Shown: positions 11,924 through 23,815 of the stretch, one piece after another
Layout: each line of letters opens with the position of its first letter
Position numbering within the stretch: the stretch's first letter is position 1
Source of the DNA: Eremomyces bilateralis CBS 781.70
Taxonomy: Eukaryota > Ascomycota > Dothideomycetes > Eremomycetales > Eremomycetaceae
Length of the DNA stretch: 64,000 bases
Assembly (NCBI RefSeq): GCF_010015585.1
Contig: NW_022985069.1
Location: forward strand, 1,717,846-1,781,845
Direction of reading: 5' to 3'
Translations under genes and position numbers: made by a program
Notes under the pieces: model-generated
Databases searched by the model: none
What the model was told of the DNA's origin: nothing
The model's input: the letters and a program-made list of their open reading frames with translations, nothing else

Positions 11924-13949
11924 ATGGCCCCTCTATGGCGCGCGATAACGTCCTACTTGCTCACCTCTCAGGCCACATTGGGCTCACCTACTCCAGGCGG
12001 TCTATATGAGAAGCAACCTGGTGGCCGCAGTGAGCGGGACGTGACCCTTTCGGGACGCTCAAATCATGGCGCTGTGGCTTCGGAGTCGGATCTTTGCTCT
12101 AAGATTGGAATCGATATCCTCAACCGTCACGGCAATGCGGCGGACGCGTTGGTTGGGACGGTTTTCTGCGTCGGAGTAGTCGGGGTAGGTTCAAGCTTAT
12201 TCGACCAAATGGCCGACAGGTTAGAGAATCCGCGGAACGGTGACTGACCTTGATCTTCCCAGATGCACCATTCAGGTATCGGAGGGGGCGGTTTTATGCT
12301 GGTTCGAGAACCATCTGGCAGACATACGGCGATCGACTTCCGGGAAACAGCTCCTGCCGCCGCGTTCGAGGAGATGTATAGTAAGAACATCAACCTCTCG
12401 ATGACGGGCGGTCTCGCTTCAGGCGTTCCCGGGGATGTGGCAGGGCTTTGGGAGCTGCATTCACGACACGGGAAACTTCCGTGGAAGCAGGTCGTTCGCC
12501 CAGCCGCAAAGGTGGCTACAGAAGGGTGGCTCGTGAATGAGGATCTTGTCTCATACATGAACTCTGCGGCAGGAACCAACAGAACCGGCGGGTTCTTTGT
12601 CACGGATCCTCAATGGGCTGTCGACTTTGCGCCCAATGGAACCAGGCTCGGGTTGGGAGATACGATCACCCGCAAAAGATATGGGAAGACTTTGCATAAG
12701 ATTGCAAAGTATGGACCGAAGGCATTCTATGAGGGAGAAGACGCAGAAGCAATGATCAGGGCTCTACAGGCGCAAAACGGAACCATGACTATGGACGATT
12801 TGAAAAGCTATACAGTTGCCGTAAGGAAACCCTTGGAGATCATCTATCGAGGATATACGATGAGAAGTTGCCCTGCGCCTGCAAGTGGGGCGGTTGCTTT
12901 ATCAGTTCTGAAAATCATCGAGGGCTTTGAGGACGTTGGAAAGCCCGAAGCGGCGAATATCAGTACCCATCGATTAGATGAGGCTATGAGATGGGCATAT
13001 GCCCAGGTATGGATTAACGATTTACAACTAAACCCGTCGAGCATAACAACTAAACCCCTTAGCGTTCGGAACTCGGTGATCCGGCGTATCAGTCCAACAT
13101 CAGCGCATTCGAACACAGAATGATCGATGAACAAACGGCAGTTGAGATGCGGGCGAAGATCCTCGATTATTCCCAAAATGTCTCGTACTACAACCCTCAA
13201 GGTCTTGAGGTCCTTGAGACCCACGGGACATCGCATATAGTTGTGGCTGACAGGGACGGGATGGCCATCACCCTAACCACGACCGTCAATCTTCTGTTCG
13301 GTAGCCAGTTGGTGGTTCCGGAGACAGGAGTTGTCATGAACAACGAAATGTAGGACCCGCCCAGATCTCTGAGGAATGAATCGAGGCTAACAAAACCAGG
13401 AATGACTTCTCCGTCCCCGGAAAGTCGAACCAGTTTGGATATGTTCCTTCGCCCGCCAATTTTGTCCGCCCTGGGAAACGGCCGCTGTCGAGTATCAGTC
13501 CAACTATTGTGGAGAATCCCGACGGGTCACTGTACTTCGTGACGGGAGCTGCTGGAGGGTAAGTCACTGGTTTGGTTTGGGTTGCAGTATCTGACAGTGA
13601 ACAAGATCTCGTATTATCACCGGAACCATTCTGTCCATTTGGAACGTCCTAGACAAAGGCATGACGGTGTTTGAAGCCCTCAAAGAGCCTCGTTTCCATG
13701 ACCAACTCCAGCCCAACGTGGTACAATTCGAGTACGATTTTAACAATGAAACAACAGAGTTCATGTCGTCTAGGTACGTGAGAGCGATCTCTATCCCTTT
13801 TCACAACTAACCATGTCCATAGGGACCACAATGTCACTTTTATGGCGCCGGGCTCCTCCGCTGTTCAGGCCCTTCGTATCTTGCCCAATGGGACTTACGA
13901 AGCCGCCGGCGAAACGCGGCAGAAGAACTCAGGGGGTTTCGCTTTCTAA
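11924..13949 (+). CDS. Gamma-glutamyltransferase / glutathione hydrolase
   Basis: Six exons, 11924-12184, 12263-13006, 13063-13349, 13400-13558, 13606-13773 and 13823-13949, encode 581 residues. The enzyme starts glutathione breakdown by removing the gamma-glutamyl group, usually in the secretory pathway, vacuole or outside the cell. Seen motifs are H-H-S-G-I-G-G-G-G-F-M near the N-terminus, R-E-T-A-P, S-G-V-P-G, R-S-E-L-G-D-P, and T-H-G-T-S-H-I-V-V. In the last, Thr391 matches the nucleophile made free by autocleavage of the proenzyme. A-A-G-G-S-R-I-I-T-G and a C-terminal G-G-F-A-F also fit the small subunit. Intron 4 (47 nt) must end in AAG; the nearer CAG gives the wrong frame and sits directly on the branch site. 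The N-terminus is weakly hydrophobic, a possible signal anchor. Confidence 0.9.
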
Positions 13950-14094
13950 GCCACCCACGTGTATCGCCGCCAGTCGGCCAGGTCTATATATACGATCTAG
14001 TATAATCTATAATATAATAGATCTCATAAAATCAGAAGCATTGCGGTCCGCGTTTTGTAATTAGCACGACCGGTGTGCTCGATCCACGATGTTT

Positions 14095-15353
14095 TCATTC
14101 ATTCGTATTAGTTCCGGAATCGTCCTCATCTTTGCCCGCAAACAGACTTCTGAGATCAAAAGTACCTTCCGAACCTTTCTCAACGACACCGACCTCCGTG
14201 ACGATACCGTCGATTAGATCTGCAGGAGTGACATCAAATGCTGGGTTCCAGACATCCACCCCATCGGCAGCGATTTTGATCGTGACATTCTCCAACGCTT
14301 TCGGTTCTCCGTTCCCTTCGAGACCCTCACTCCCATCCGCACCAACAGCATCCCATCTAGGTCCTTTGACCATGGTCACCTCATTCTTCGCTCTCTCTTC
14401 TATGACGATCTGAGACCCATCCGCGGTGGCCAAATCGATGGTTGTCCTCGGTGCGGCGATGAGGAATTTCACTCTATGAAATCGAGCTAGAACCGCCAGA
14501 GCGTATGTTCCGATCTTATTTGCCGTGTCCCCATTCGCAGAAACACGATCGGCCCCAACCACGACTGCCGATATGCCTTTCAACCGCATGAGGGCGGCGG
14601 CCATGCTGTCGGTGACGAGGGTGGCCGGGATCTTCTCGTAAGCAAGTTCGTATGCCGTGAGACGTGCGCCTTGGTTGTATGGGCGGGTTTCGGTACAGTA
14701 CGCATGGGATAATGAAGAACGCTCGTGCAGCGTGCGGATGACTCCTAGAGCCGTGCCATGACCTGCTGTCGCTAAGGATCTATACCAAGGTTAGTCCATG
14801 CGTCTAAATAACGGCGCGATCTGCTGCCTTACCCGGTATTGCAGTGTGTCAAAACCGTCACCTTGCCTTCGTGTCTCGTGGCATGGCTTTCGATCCACTC
14901 GGCCCCATGCCGCCCAATCGCCTTGTTGTCCGCTACATCGTGAACAAGCATTGCCTCCGCGGCGTTGATGTAGGCTTTCCGCACTGCATCTCCCCCGACG
15001 GCTCCCGAAAGCTGAGCAGCTTTGTCTTCCACAATTTTGCTCAGTTTTCCGGCAGCATCGGCCAGATTCACAGCCGTTGGTCGACTCTGTACCAAGTAAT
15101 CCAGTTTCTCTTTCACAAACACCGCGACCTCTTCCGAACTCTCAGACACTTCGGTTGTCGCGAGCTCGACAGCTAGGGCGAGTGCGGCGACGATGGCTAT
15201 GGCTGGAGCGCCCCGAACCTGCATCGAGCGAATAGCATGGAAGGCGGCCGTGGCATTTGGGATAGAGATGTAGGTGGTGGTATAAGGGAGTAGCAGTTGG
15301 TCGAGGATGCGGAGCGAAGGCGGGGAAGACTCGTAAACGATGGCTTTCAGCAT
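14095..15353 (-). CDS. MRI1: Methylthioribose-1-phosphate isomerase
   Basis: Two exons, 15353-14833 and 14779-14095, encode 401 residues, the expected size. The enzyme converts methylthioribose-1-phosphate to methylthioribulose-1-phosphate in the cytosolic methionine salvage pathway. Motifs seen are M-Q-V-R-G-A-P-A-I for substrate binding, L-T-H-C-N-T-G with catalytic Cys171, [23 protein letters not shown], and [18 protein letters not shown] with the catalytic Asp. The C-terminal part has an acidic linker near K-A-L-E-N-V and the standard N-P-A-F-D-V-T-P ending. The gene converges on gamma-glutamyltransferase, with about 145 bases between the stops. Methionine salvage also recycles the by-product of polyamine synthesis, fitting with ODC in the window, but that is not evidence of co-regulation. 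Confidence 0.93.
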
Positions 15354-15707
15354 CGTGGATCACACTTCAATTGGAATAGAAAAGCTAACAAAATGAGCTG
15401 TGCGGGCTGTGCGGGTTTAACAAGTCGAAAGAAGACCGGCTTTGGACGCAATAATATTAATTAGCTTGCAAACTGAAGCCCGAGAAACATTTTGCATCCA
15501 GAAACATCGCCATCACCAATGCCGACCACGATATGCCACCCAGTCGTTTGATTGCCCCACATGGCCGATCAGGGTCTCTCATTATTGAACAAGTGAAACA
15601 TACAACTGCAAACATCCGCGACAACATAATCACTTTGTAATGTTCCTGTACATCAACGCTGCCATTCGTTTCCAACAATCTGTTCCATAAGGGCGGGAAT
15701 TCTAGCG
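15354..15707. promoter_or_regulatory. Divergent promoter region of MRI1 and a small unknown gene
   Basis: Both flanking genes point away from this 354-base spacer, which therefore should hold both promoters. No specific site was recognised. Confidence 0.4.
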
Positions 15708-16338
15708 ATGCCGAAGTCGAAAGAACGTCTCCACCGCCAGAAACCCAAAACGCGACAGGCCACCATCTTCGATGCTTGTGCTGGTCAGAGTTTTGTTCCC
15801 TATCGTATGGATCGCGTCTAACTGAAGCGTAGGCAGAGTGAGTGGTCGCGGAAAACTGGTACGAGATGTTCGGGAGGATCAGAACACCAGATCCGGGCGG
15901 AAAATACGATTAGCACCCGAAGAAGCTCTCCTCAAACGATATTGTGCCCCCGATGGGCTGGAGTCGAGTGCCCTCTACTTCTCTGGCACTTCGGACCTTC
16001 GACCAGATCTGATCCCGGACTCTGAGCTCCTTCGCGCAATTCATCATTATACAACCCACCTATTCAAGGGTCTCGGCGCTGGCGAATCCGACCCATGTTG
16101 GGGAGCATTCGATGGAACGGCCATGCTCGCACTTGGGGTGCTGGTGGAGGAGACGGTTCGCGAGCTTGTCGGGGACTCGGGAGATCTAGCGTTTGTCGGC
16201 GGGGTCGAGATCAAGAAGGGCGAGTCGCACGACCAAATGGAAGAGAAGCTGGATATCGAGACGGTAATCGGGCCGAAATCCACGGAGCGAAAGCAGGGAG
16301 GGAGATGGGAGGACGGGATATTCATCGTTCCCGAGTGA
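15708..16338 (+). CDS. Conserved-looking small protein, function not recognised
   Basis: Two exons, 15708-15783 and 15833-16338, give 193 residues. The start is a basic stretch, M-P-K-S-K-E-R-L-H-R-Q-K-P-K-T-R-Q-A-T-I-F-D-A-C, suggestive of a nuclear protein. A Gly/Arg/Lys segment, S-G-R-G-K-L-V-R-D-V, begins the second exon. A helical core around L-L-R-A-I-H-H-Y-T-T-H-L-F and M-L-A-L-G-V-L-V-E-E-T-V-R-E-L follows, and the end is charged. The donor GTCAGA is unusual, but the intron has a CTAAC branch site and keeps frame. A role in RNA polymerase I transcription is one possibility from the style of the core, but I cannot support it from sequence. Confidence 0.55.
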
Positions 16339-16969
16339 GAATGATCCATCGCGATGCGATTACATGGTGCAGGTGAAAGTACTACACTCTGGCATCATTC
16401 TAGTACTTCCTTGTACTGCACAGTAAGGTACATGCGCCTGCGTAGTCCCCTCAAGTCCACTAAGTCGACTTCTCCTGACAACACAGCGCAACATCCTGAT
16501 GGATGAAGTCACCTAAAGTGTCTATCGAAAGTAGCGAAGGCATCAAAGCCGACAACATCACACACAGGCAGTGCCGATTGTTGCTGTGCAGTGCATCCCA
16601 TCAGATGCGCTCACGTGCTTGGGTTGGATTAACATCAGGTCAAGTTGGGCGCCGCCAAATGAAGAAGGAGCGAGGGAGCACCTGCCTCGGGGCAATCCGC
16701 CTACAGCGAGGTACCTCACGCTGCTCAGCTACACCTGGACATGGACTTGGCAACAAATAGCAAGACTCAACATGAATCATGACCTGAAAAGGATCAAGAA
16801 GTCCGTTCTCCAGCTTTCATTTCACCGAGAGAACTGGTACATGCCACTGGCCTGAACATCGCCCTCCGCGCCTCAACACCATATTATATCTAACAGGTCG
16901 AGCCACTTGTCCTGTTCATTCCGCCAGACAATCAGCAATGGTACCATCTCTCCGCAACCGCTCGAGACT
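16339..16969. other. Spacer upstream of MND1
   Basis: No gene recognised. It contains a GTAC-rich patch near 16375-16435. Close to MND1 an 11-codon upstream frame starts at 16938 and overlaps the MND1 start. Confidence 0.4.
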
Positions 16970-17686
16970 ATGAGTATTAATATGATGCAGCCTCCAAAAC
17001 CTACCAGTGCGGCGCAGAAGGCTGCGAAAATCCTGGCCTGGATACAGAGGTCAGGCACCGCTCACAGTATCAAAGATCTAGAGAAAATCCTGCCCGCAGT
17101 TGCCTCGATCCCCTCAATGCAGGTTAAAGACCATCTTGTCGCCCTTGTTGACGATGACAAAGTCCGAGTCGAGAAGATTGGCTCGGGAAACTGGTACTGG
17201 AGCTTTCCGTCGGATGAGAAGCAGCACCGGGAGGAAGAGTTGAAAAAGCTCAACGACGAGAAAGACCAGCTGAACAAGCAGCTGGAGAATCTGAGCGCCA
17301 TGGTCAAGGACCGCGAATCCCAGCTTGACCATACCGGCGGACGAACGAGCAACAATGGCCAAGCAAAGAGCAGGAAGGAGTTGGTGGAAACGAATGATGC
17401 CCTTGGAGTCGCGGTGAAGGAACTGAAGATGTCATTGGGAGAATTCAGTGGTATCGATCCTGATGAAGTGGCGGCGAAGTGGAGGACCGTGGGGGAACTG
17501 AGGGACAAGACGGAAACCTGGACGGACCAGATTCAGTGCATGGAAGGCTATATTGGAGAGAGATGTGGGGACAAGGAGGAGGTGATGTTTACGCTCCACC
17601 AGCAATTCTATGGCGAGGAGGCTGATTGCGAGACGGGCCAGTTGAAGGAGTGGTCGGAAGACGGTACATGGTCCGCCTCGCTGTGA
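16970..17686 (+). CDS. MND1: Meiotic nuclear division protein Mnd1
   Basis: A single exon from 16970 gives 238 residues. With Hop2, Mnd1 forms a heterodimer that helps Dmc1 and Rad51 in homologous pairing during meiosis. The N-terminal winged-helix region reads H-S-I-K-D-L-E-K-I-L-P, M-Q-V-K-D-H-L-V-A-L-V-D-D-D-K-V, then the family signature I-G-S-G-N-W-Y-W-S-F-P-S. A long coiled coil follows from about residue 85 to 130, and a second helical part contains W-x-D-Q-I. Length and order match fungal Mnd1. An in-frame upstream codon at 16907 exists, but the ATG at 16970 or 16982 better matches the family start. Presence of the gene implies a meiotic programme, though not that sex occurs. Confidence 0.87.
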   Translation: MSINMMQPPKPTSAAQKAAKILAWIQRSGTAHSIKDLEKILPAVASIPSMQVKDHLVALVDDDKVRVEKIGSGNWYWSFPSDEKQHREEELKKLNDEKDQLNKQLENLSAMVKDRESQLDHTGGRTSNNGQAKSRKELVETNDALGVAVKELKMSLGEFSGIDPDEVAAKWRTVGELRDKTETWTDQIQCMEGYIGERCGDKEEVMFTLHQQFYGEEADCETGQLKEWSEDGTWSASL

Positions 17687-18314
17687 AACCACCATGTCTG
17701 GACTCTGGAGTCATGCTTTGACCGTGATTGCCTCGTGCTTCCGGTACAACATGGTGCAGTCATCCATAATTGTTGGCGATGGGGTAGATAAACCCATATA
17801 GTTAGATTGCCTGGATTCGTCGAAATACACCATTAGCAATCATACTGTGGCGGAGCGGGAGCATAAAATGACTCACTGCAAAATTCTATACTATTTTGAT
17901 CTCCGTGTTACTCGAAGAGTTATATTCTAAGGTATACTACTGTTAAAAGATCTCCAAATCCTACACTCTGCGCTAGAGGGCCTAAGAATGTCTCATCGAC
18001 TCATCGAGGCATCCCGATGACTGGAGTGTGTGGTGTGTAGTGGGGCAATCTAGTATTCAATAACCATCACCAGCGGCAACAATGAAGTGGGAGTAATTCG
18101 TCCTACGGTACTAACTACCTTCCTCAACTCAGCACCAACCCTATCGAATGCTTCCATACCGACAAAATTCCTAACCTCCCAACCTGAGAACCATCGGAAT
18201 CCTCAAATCGATTACGACCTGCGGGTCCGCAGTCTATCACTATATTCGAAAACTTTGACCAACCTCCGATTCTCGAACCCAAGCGAGCTGTCGACAACAC
18301 CCGCCGAAGTCATC
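17687..18314. other. Spacer between MND1 and HEL2
   Basis: About 630 bases, first AT-rich and then a likely HEL2 leader. The frame of HEL2 is open upstream to 18087, but that part lacks conserved features. Nothing else recognised. Confidence 0.4.
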
Positions 18315-20677
18315 ATGAGTTCAACAGGCGACCGCCCACCGCTCTCCTCACAAGCCGGATCGCAGAATCCTCCTTCGACGACACAAGGCAGAGGCCGTGG
18401 AAGAGGTGGGAACGCTCCAAGAGGAGAACGTGGTACAAGGTCACCATATAGAGGCCGTGGGCGGGGCGGGAGACGAGGCGGTAGCAACCTCGACCGATCC
18501 GCACCCCAGACTAAACCCAACGTCGAACAATTATCAAATGCCGTATCGGGCTTATCTACTCAAGAGGGGGCCCGCGTGGAGAAGCCAGCGGATGCGACGG
18601 AAGACGAGGGCGATGCAGAGACCTGCTTCATCTGTACTTCCGTCGTCATTCATTACAGTGTTGCTCCCTGCAATCATCGGACCTGCCATATATGCTCCCT
18701 ACGATTAAGAGCTCTGTATAAGACCAATGCTTGTGCTCATTGTCGAGTAAGGAATGACCCATGACTTCCGTTGGCAAAAGCTGATTATGTCCAAAGACTG
18801 CCGCCGAATACGTTATCTTTACTGACGACAGCGAGAAGAAATTCGAGGATTTCAAGGCAACGGACTTTTCCAATGTCGATGGAAACCTCGGCATCAAATT
18901 CGAGAAGCGCGAAATCTTCGAAGATACAGTGCTTCTCTTGAGATACAATTGTCCCGATCCGACATGTGATGTAGCATGTTCGGGCTGGCCTGAATTGCAT
19001 CGCCACGTCCGCAACGTTCACCACAAAACCCTCTGTGACCTATGCACTCGTCATAAGAAGGTCTTCACACACGAGCATACCCTCTTCAACCGAGCTTCCT
19101 TGCAAAAACATGAACGGCACGGCGATGATAATCCTGGAGACCTGGAACAAAGCGGATTTCGAGGGCATCCGGAGTGCGGGTTCTGTCGAATGCGGTTTTA
19201 TGACGATGATGAGTTATATACTCACTGCAGGGACAAACACGAGCGATGTCACATCTGCGACCGACGTAATCAGGGCACCAATACCCGTCAGCAGTACTAC
19301 CAAAACTACACCGAGTTGGAGTTACACTTTCGGAAACAACATTTCCTCTGTCCTGATCGCGAGTGTCTGGAGAAGAAGTTTGTGGTGTTTGAGTCGGAAC
19401 TTGACATCAAAGGGCATCAGCTCGAAGCCCATCCCGACGGTCTCTCGAAGGATGCTCGCCGGGACGCTCAGCGAGTAGATATCTCCAGTTTCGCCTACTC
19501 CGACTTCCAACCCCCACAACGGGGGCATCGGCAGGGTGGTGGTCGCGGTCGCGGCCGTGATCCGAATGCAGATGCGCTTCCTCCCAGCTCCGCTCAACCA
19601 CTACGCCGTGACGAGATGGCATACCATCGCCAACTGGCCATTCAAGGGGCTCAAAATGAAGTATCGAGAACGTTTGGAGGTGCATTGACTGCGTCTCCTG
19701 GGCCAGCTTTTGCCGCTAGCGCAGGGAGTTCCGACGCTCCGACGACGGTTTCTGTTCGACCATCTGCCGGCAGAATCCAGCGACCACCCACAGAAGCCCC
19801 AGCGCCACCAGCCATCGACTCACGCAACCCCCCTTCGCCGCGGACTGCTGCTCGAAGCCTTCGCCATAATGCCCTCATTGGCCGAGTGGCTCGGTTACTC
19901 TCTGACCCCGAATCTGGCCTTACCACCTTCCAATCCCTGATCGCTTCATTCAAGAGTGGCGCCATCTCAGGCTCCGACCTCATTACCGGAATTTTCGACC
20001 TGACATCATCGGCCTCACGCTCGGAAGTGGGCAAAGTCATTAACGAATTGGTTGACATATTTGAAATAGAGCCCAAAAAGCAAGAGCTACGAAGTGCTTG
20101 GAATGATTGGAAAGCCATGCACGAAGACTATCCGTCGCTGCCGGTGATGTCCGAGCCCGGTTCTTCCAGGCCACTGCCGAGCTCAACATGGGCAGGGGCC
20201 GGCTCCGGAAGGGTTCTGAAATTGAAGAGCAGTACAGCTCGCAGTGCTCGTAGAGCTGGCGTGGCCGATACCTTCCCTACTCTGTCCGCAGCATCAAAAA
20301 AAACAAAAAATGCCCGTCCGACAAATACACCGTGGGTGTCGCTACCCACCCCTTCGCCTGCAGCACCCTCCACCAGCCGACCGACACGAGATGTTCCCGC
20401 AATTATACGATCACCCAAGCCAACTGGTGGAGACTCCTTTCCAGCGTTGCCGCCAGCTGCAAAACCGGTTTCTTCGGTGTTTAGCCCTGGTTACCGAGGA
20501 AACGCGGTTCTCCGGGCTCCTGGCAACGCAAACGGCGCCAGCTCCAATGCCTGGGGATCTCGTGGCAATGAAAATAACACACAGGCGGCTCAAGGAAGCC
20601 TCGATGGGATGGGAGCCGAGGGGGATGCTGGTGGCAAGGCGAGGAAGGGCAAGAAAGTGCTGATGAAGTTTGGATAG
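18315..20677 (+). CDS. HEL2: RING and C2H2 zinc-finger E3 ubiquitin ligase Hel2/ZNF598-like
   Basis: Two exons, 18315-18746 and 18797-20677, encode 770 residues. Hel2 is the E3 ligase that senses collided ribosomes and ubiquitylates small-subunit proteins to trigger ribosome quality control. After an Arg/Gly-rich N-terminus, a C3HC4 RING lies at about residues 103-143 (C-F-I-C, C-N-H-R-T-C-H-I-C, C-A-H-C). Several C2H2-like fingers follow (C-P-D-P-T-C-D-V, C-D-L-C, C-G-F-C, C-H-I-C-D-R-R, C-P-D-R-E-C). Next comes a long disordered Pro/Ser/Ala region with R-G-R-G-R, and a basic C-terminus. The 50-nt intron contains no CAG or TAG at all, so its acceptor must be AAG at 18794-18796; the join A-H-C-R to T-A-A-E-Y-V-I-F-T-D-D matches the family. 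Confidence 0.9.
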
Positions 20678-22595
20678 GCTCCTACAAAACATCGCAGACT
20701 TAGACTGCCCACAATCTGACCGGGATTTCGGATATCACTTCAAGACTTGGCCGCACGTCACTTGAGCATGCAGCCACATCGTCTCCTAATTGATCTCTAG
20801 TCTTGATTCGATGGCGATTGCAATGTGGAATAGCGCCGAGTCGGTCCGAAGCGCAATGTTCGACGTTTGCTCGTTTCCCTCAATGGCGGAATTAGTGCAT
20901 TCGAGCAAAAACTGGTCGGCAAATGACATGTTCCCCACGCGAAAAAGTCTTTGAGCGGCACGATGTGTAGTGATTCATGTGAACTAGGATTTGCTGGCGC
21001 CAGTGAAGTCTGGAAATTCGACCCTAGATCTACACCATCGGGCCCTATTCCACCGGACACTTCTTGTTTCTGGTATGTAATATGAATACACGATAGAACG
21101 CAATATATGCCAATGGATTCTAGTTGTGTTAGTGATCTCATCCGCTAAACTCATCCACTGACGGGATGATCCCGCATGTCACGAAAGCGGTTCGCTTCGG
21201 TTGATGATAATCTACGCTACGCCTCTGTGGCAAGCTCAATGTAACACGGAAAAGGATTTCAGTACTGCGATACTGGGTCCGGTTTCCAAATGCCACTTTC
21301 GGCAACAGGGCAATTGGCCTCCGTTTGCCCGAACTGAAGTTGGTGGATATCGTGACAACAGATCTATTGCAGACTAGAATTGTGAGATACTTGCATCTAC
21401 ATTAGTTGCCGCCACCATGTTCAATAGTTTGACTCAAATCCCAAATTTTCCGATGGATCTAGATCTTGTCCCGCGGGAAATCGCCGCTAATCTCATACCA
21501 TAATCGACGATCGCACAGCTGGATAACCTTGCCCTTTTGATCTCGACATCCTTGATGGCGGCAATCGGCATGCATGTTGAAGCCACCATTACACGCATGC
21601 AATCCAGCCTCATCGCTAACACATCCCTCTTGACAACTAGCTTCTTGTCTGACCATGTCACTTTCCTTTATCCTGATCCCATGATGCTGTATCTGTGTGG
21701 GAAAGGTGGGTTGAGGCGCAAGCAATCCTAGAGACATCATCATATGGCAAGCTCTCATTCGGCATGGAGCTCGCAAGTCGGTGAGGTTTCTCAGCGTGAA
21801 TCTGTAACTGTAGACTGCAAGCCGCTTCGCGCTAACCAAGCCCTTTACAAAGCCAGGTCTATAACTTCCACCTATCCGTGAAGACCGAGATGGCCACAGA
21901 GCCATTGATGCCCTTAGGAAAGGCTTGAAGGCGACGGTTTTGACAGCATTGACAACATTGTAGAGCTTGACCACGATTCGCTCCGATCAGCTACCATCTG
22001 CGGTGTGATGGCACTCCGTGTCGAAAGTCTTGTCCTAAAACCTGATACACAAAAAGGTATGCTCCTTAGGGCTTTTCTTCATCTTAAATCCTCTCTTCTG
22101 ACAAGTCTGCTGTAACCGGATCGGATCCTGCCGAAATGGTTGACCAGCTGAGCCGCTAGTTTGAGATCCCAAGATCCGCCTTTCCCTAATCCAGCAGAGG
22201 TGCTTCCGGCAATCTTGCACCGAATTCCCTGCTGCATCTAGCACTTATGGTCTATATATATTTCGTTTAAGTTAGCAACATTTGGTTCTTGCACCAGCGT
22301 GGCCGATTCCCTTTTCTACCTTCAAGTCTTTCCGTTTCTTCCTGTGGACGACTTTTGCTTCCTACTCCAGTGTCCTCGTCATCTCGACAACTAGACCGCC
22401 ACGATAGATATACAGACTATTAGGTTTGATCTGCCGCTGCAGCTAAGTCACACTTTGGCTGAGCCTCTGATTTAAGAAAGGTTTACGCAGTCAGCAGCTT
22501 GGGGAGCATTCATTGTGTTGCTCAAGCAATCCACATCATTTTCACAACTACATTTCCATCAAATCCTATTCATAACAAGTTCAGGTCAACTTACC
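20678..22595. other. Long spacer, possible gene remnant on the minus strand
   Basis: About 1.9 kb without a firm gene. On the minus strand an open frame at about 21700-21459 has a Cys-rich stretch with six cysteines and reads unlike random sequence, but no signal peptide or start could be fixed. The region before 22596 is the likely promoter of the methyltransferase. Confidence 0.35.
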
Positions 22596-23815
22596 ATGAA
22601 GTACATCCGTTTTCTAAAGGCTACCAAATTGGAGTCTGGTCGCGTTTCGTCTCTTATTACCATCACATCCGACCTCGGAGAGTCTTTCTACCAGGACAAT
22701 GTCAACATTCATCTGAGCGCCTGTGCGCCGTTTCCCGATGAGACTGTATTCGCTCGGAAAACGGTACGATGGGTAGCAGGAATGCGCGCACTGCCTATCA
22801 TGCTAGACCTAGATAGAAGGTGGCACGACCAACCGTTCCAAGTCCGCGCCTCTGTATTCCCTAATGGTCTGGCCGACAGACTGGGGATAGAGCAAGGCAC
22901 GCTTCAGCTACCCGCCGTTTTATCCGCATGGAGTGACGTTCTCAGGGCCACAGATCTGAGGAACGGTAGGAAGGGGGAGCGTTGGACGGCGGAGAGGAGG
23001 ATCGAAGTGTCCAGTCACCGAATAGTACGATGTTGGGAAGATATCGGCGAAACGATTGTTGGACATATCTGGTGAGTCTAGTCGTCCTTTTTGGAGATTG
23101 CAGCAACAAGGTCGCATCATCCCAATAGAGACATAACTCATACTATCACAGGGATGCCGGGGTTGCCATGTCCGCATTTATAGCAAGTCTGGCATCGACT
23201 TCGGGCCCGCCACAAGGAGTAGGATTGTTGGAGGATCTGTTAGAGCTCCTGAAAACCCCTCCTGCTTCCCGACCCCTCCGAATAATCGAACTGGGCACTG
23301 GAACGGGGATTCTAGGATTGACATTTGCGCAATGTATCCCGAACGCTTCGTTAGTGTTGACAGACGAAGAGTCCGGAAAGACATTGGCGCAACGAAGCAT
23401 TACTGCTACCCTAGGTGGATCTTCCGCGTTAGAGCGACAAACATATGTTGATAGTGGTCAAGGAGCCAGTGCACGCTTTGAACCCCTTGTTTGGGGTGTG
23501 CAGGTTCCTAAAGATCTGTCGACAGATACAGGTGATCCGTGGGACATCATCTGCGCTTCGGATTGCACATACAACTCCGATAGTTCCCCGGCATTGGTCT
23601 CAACCATGGCCGAACTGGCCGGGCAACGACGCGATGGACGCGATCCATTGATCGTTGTTGGCATGAAGCGTCGACATGATAGTGAAGAAGTGTTCTTTGA
23701 CCTCATGGAAAAGTCCGGGTTTGAGGTCCGGGACAAAGCTACCATACCACTCGCCCCTGCTGGAGCCGATGTCGAAGAAGAGGTGGAAGTGTGGCTGTTT
23801 GGATTACATAGCTGA
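22596..23815 (+). CDS. Putative protein-lysine methyltransferase (METTL21 / family 16)
   Basis: Two exons, 22596-23071 and 23152-23815, encode 379 residues. The Rossmann-type methyltransferase domain fills the second half. Motif I is I-I-E-L-G-T-G-T-G-I-L-G-L, the acidic turn is L-T-D-E, and the post-I region C-A-S-D-C-T-Y-N-S-D replaces the more common D-V-x-Y. The domain ends with V-G-M-K-R-R-H and F-E-V. An N-terminal extension of about 170 residues has an E-x-W-x-x-x-x-x-L-S-like feature only weakly. Family members methylate lysines of translation factors or chaperones; the target here is unknown. The intron splits G-H-I-W from D-A-G-V-A-M in phase 2 with normal borders. Confidence 0.78.
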
